5,266 nucleotides of DNA from positions 1 to 5,266 of the forward strand of contig USGC01000134.1 in NCBI GenBank assembly GCA_900554095.1, read 5' to 3'. A model generated the notes under the pieces. It worked only from the letters and a program-made list of their open reading frames with translations. It was not told the DNA's origin and ran no database searches. The position numbers were made by a program, and so were the translations under genes. Position 1 is the first letter of the stretch; the number at the start of each line of letters is the position of its first letter. Source of the DNA: an uncultured bacterium. Its GTDB lineage: Bacteria; Cyanobacteriota; Vampirovibrionia; Gastranaerophilales; Gastranaerophilaceae. Positions 4,570-5,266 of this stretch are shown here, one piece after another.

Positions 4570-5266
4570 TCCATCCGTCATGCATAATTTTTGCAACACA
4601 GTAACTTCCGTCTCCGTTACTGCTGCAACTAGTGTTTATTAAATCTTGAGGTTGGTTGTATCCTTGCGGCATAATGCCTTTAGCTAAATTATTGTCAACT
4701 ATTACAAAATAAAAAGTGTCAATTCCAAAAGTATTTGGACCTCTGCCGCCGTTTAAATCAATTATAATATACTCAACAGGAACTAGCTCACCATTTTCGC
4801 CATCAATGGTAGAAGTTAAAAATACAGCTAAAATACCATCAGGCAGATAAATAGTTGTGCGTTCGGCAGGTACTGCAACACTGGTTGGACATTCTGTGCC
4901 GTTCAAATAAGTCCATGGTCCTGAACGGTTGTATCCACAATCTTTATATGTCTTGCAAACTTTAACAACTTTTAAGTATGGTGCCCAGTAAGTATTGAAG
5001 TAATTTTTGTTGCCGATATCAAAACCTCTGGGCCAATATTTTTTATCGCCATTGTCGACTTCTGAGCGTTTCAGAGCCTGGTTAAGAGTAGAATAAACCT
5101 TTTGAAGTTTTGCAATAGTTTCTTGTTTTCTATACTTGCCAATAAGTGTTGGCATAGTCATAGCTGCAACAATACCGATAATTCCTAAAGTAATTAATAC
5201 TTCTGCTAATGTAAATGCAAAACTACGTGTACTGGACTTACCGAAAATAACAGTGAGAAGACGGGT
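4541..5266 (-). CDS. Type IV pilin-like / type II secretion pseudopilin (5' end outside window)
   Basis: The frame stays open from the stop at 4541 to the right edge, giving 241 residues with no start codon (ATG, GTG or TTG) before the prepilin site. The edge encodes TRLLTVIFGKSSTRSFA, then FTLAEVLITL and GIIGIVAAM, the class III prepilin signal and membrane helix. Cleavage by prepilin peptidase is expected before the F at 5215-5213, leaving a 224-residue mature protein with the essential Glu at position 5. The -1 residue is Ala rather than the usual Gly. The ATG at 5161 is mature residue 19, inside the helix, and is not the start. The rest is the amphipathic N-helix (KLQKVYSTLNQALKRSEVDNG), a head with five cysteines (mature 87, 93, 109, 197, 206), a DLNGGRGPNTFGIDTF segment (153-168) resembling the Asp/Asn-rich C-terminal loop of GspG-like pseudopilins, and a GWKITEDYP end. 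It would be an inner-membrane or pilus-fibre subunit; the specific assembly is unknown. Confidence 0.92.
   Translation of the reverse strand, partial: TRLLTVIFGKSSTRSFAFTLAEVLITLGIIGIVAAMTMPTLIGKYRKQETIAKLQKVYSTLNQALKRSEVDNGDKKYWPRGFDIGNKNYFNTYWAPYLKVVKVCKTYKDCGYNRSGPWTYLNGTECPTSVAVPAERTTIYLPDGILAVFLTSTIDGENGELVPVEYIIIDLNGGRGPNTFGIDTFYFVIVDNNLAKGIMPQGYNQPQDLINTSCSSNGDGSYCVAKIMHDGWKITEDYPFK

Noticed and set aside
5159..5161. ATG at 5161 as the start of the pilin-like gene
   Set aside because: Upstream codons in the same frame encode the prepilin signal and the first 18 residues of the mature helix. The Met is internal and the gene continues past the window edge.

Overview
The window is AT-rich bacterial DNA. 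It most resembles a gut member of the Candidatus Melainabacteria / Gastranaerophilales (Vampirovibrionia). The main clue is the pilin-like gene at the right edge. Its membrane helix (FTLAEVLITLGIIGIVAAM followed by TMPTLI) and its body (YSTLNQALKRSEVDNG, DLNGGRGPN) follow a pattern I associate with the large pseudopilin families of that group. The assignment is from memory of family patterns, not from a search.

Layout, left to right. (1) 54-767 (+): the C-terminal two thirds of a polytopic membrane protein of the lysylphosphatidylglycerol-synthase transmembrane / flippase-like family. Its N-terminal part is missing, and the reading frame closes just upstream, inside the window. (2) 764-990: a gap that looks like a small transcription unit. 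It holds a consensus -10, a leader made of four 8-bp tandem repeats, a 47-codon open frame with no ribosome binding site, and a strong hairpin shared with the facing gene. (3) 994-2730 (-): complete bacterial-type prolyl-tRNA synthetase, proS. (4) 2789-3712 (-): an eight-repeat TPR protein 58 bp upstream of proS, probably in one operon with it. Its promoter is placed so that the mRNA would be nearly or fully leaderless. (5) 3742-3787: back-to-back promoters for the TPR gene and the next gene. (6) 3824-4507 (+): an exported protein with a TrbI/VirB10-like 'IPAGT' beta domain. (7) 4541-5266 (-): a type IV pilin-like / type II secretion pseudopilin running off the right edge. It converges on gene 6, and one perfect hairpin lies over its stop codon.

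The genes do not form an obvious pathway. A translation gene and a TPR scaffold protein sit beside three envelope genes (membrane, exported, pilin-like). I see no CRISPR array, transposase, phage gene, toxin-antitoxin pair, tRNA or rRNA. I cannot support a claim of a new multi-gene system here. The items most worth following are the small unit at 764-990, the predicted leaderless TPR-proS message, and the unusual prepilin cleavage context.
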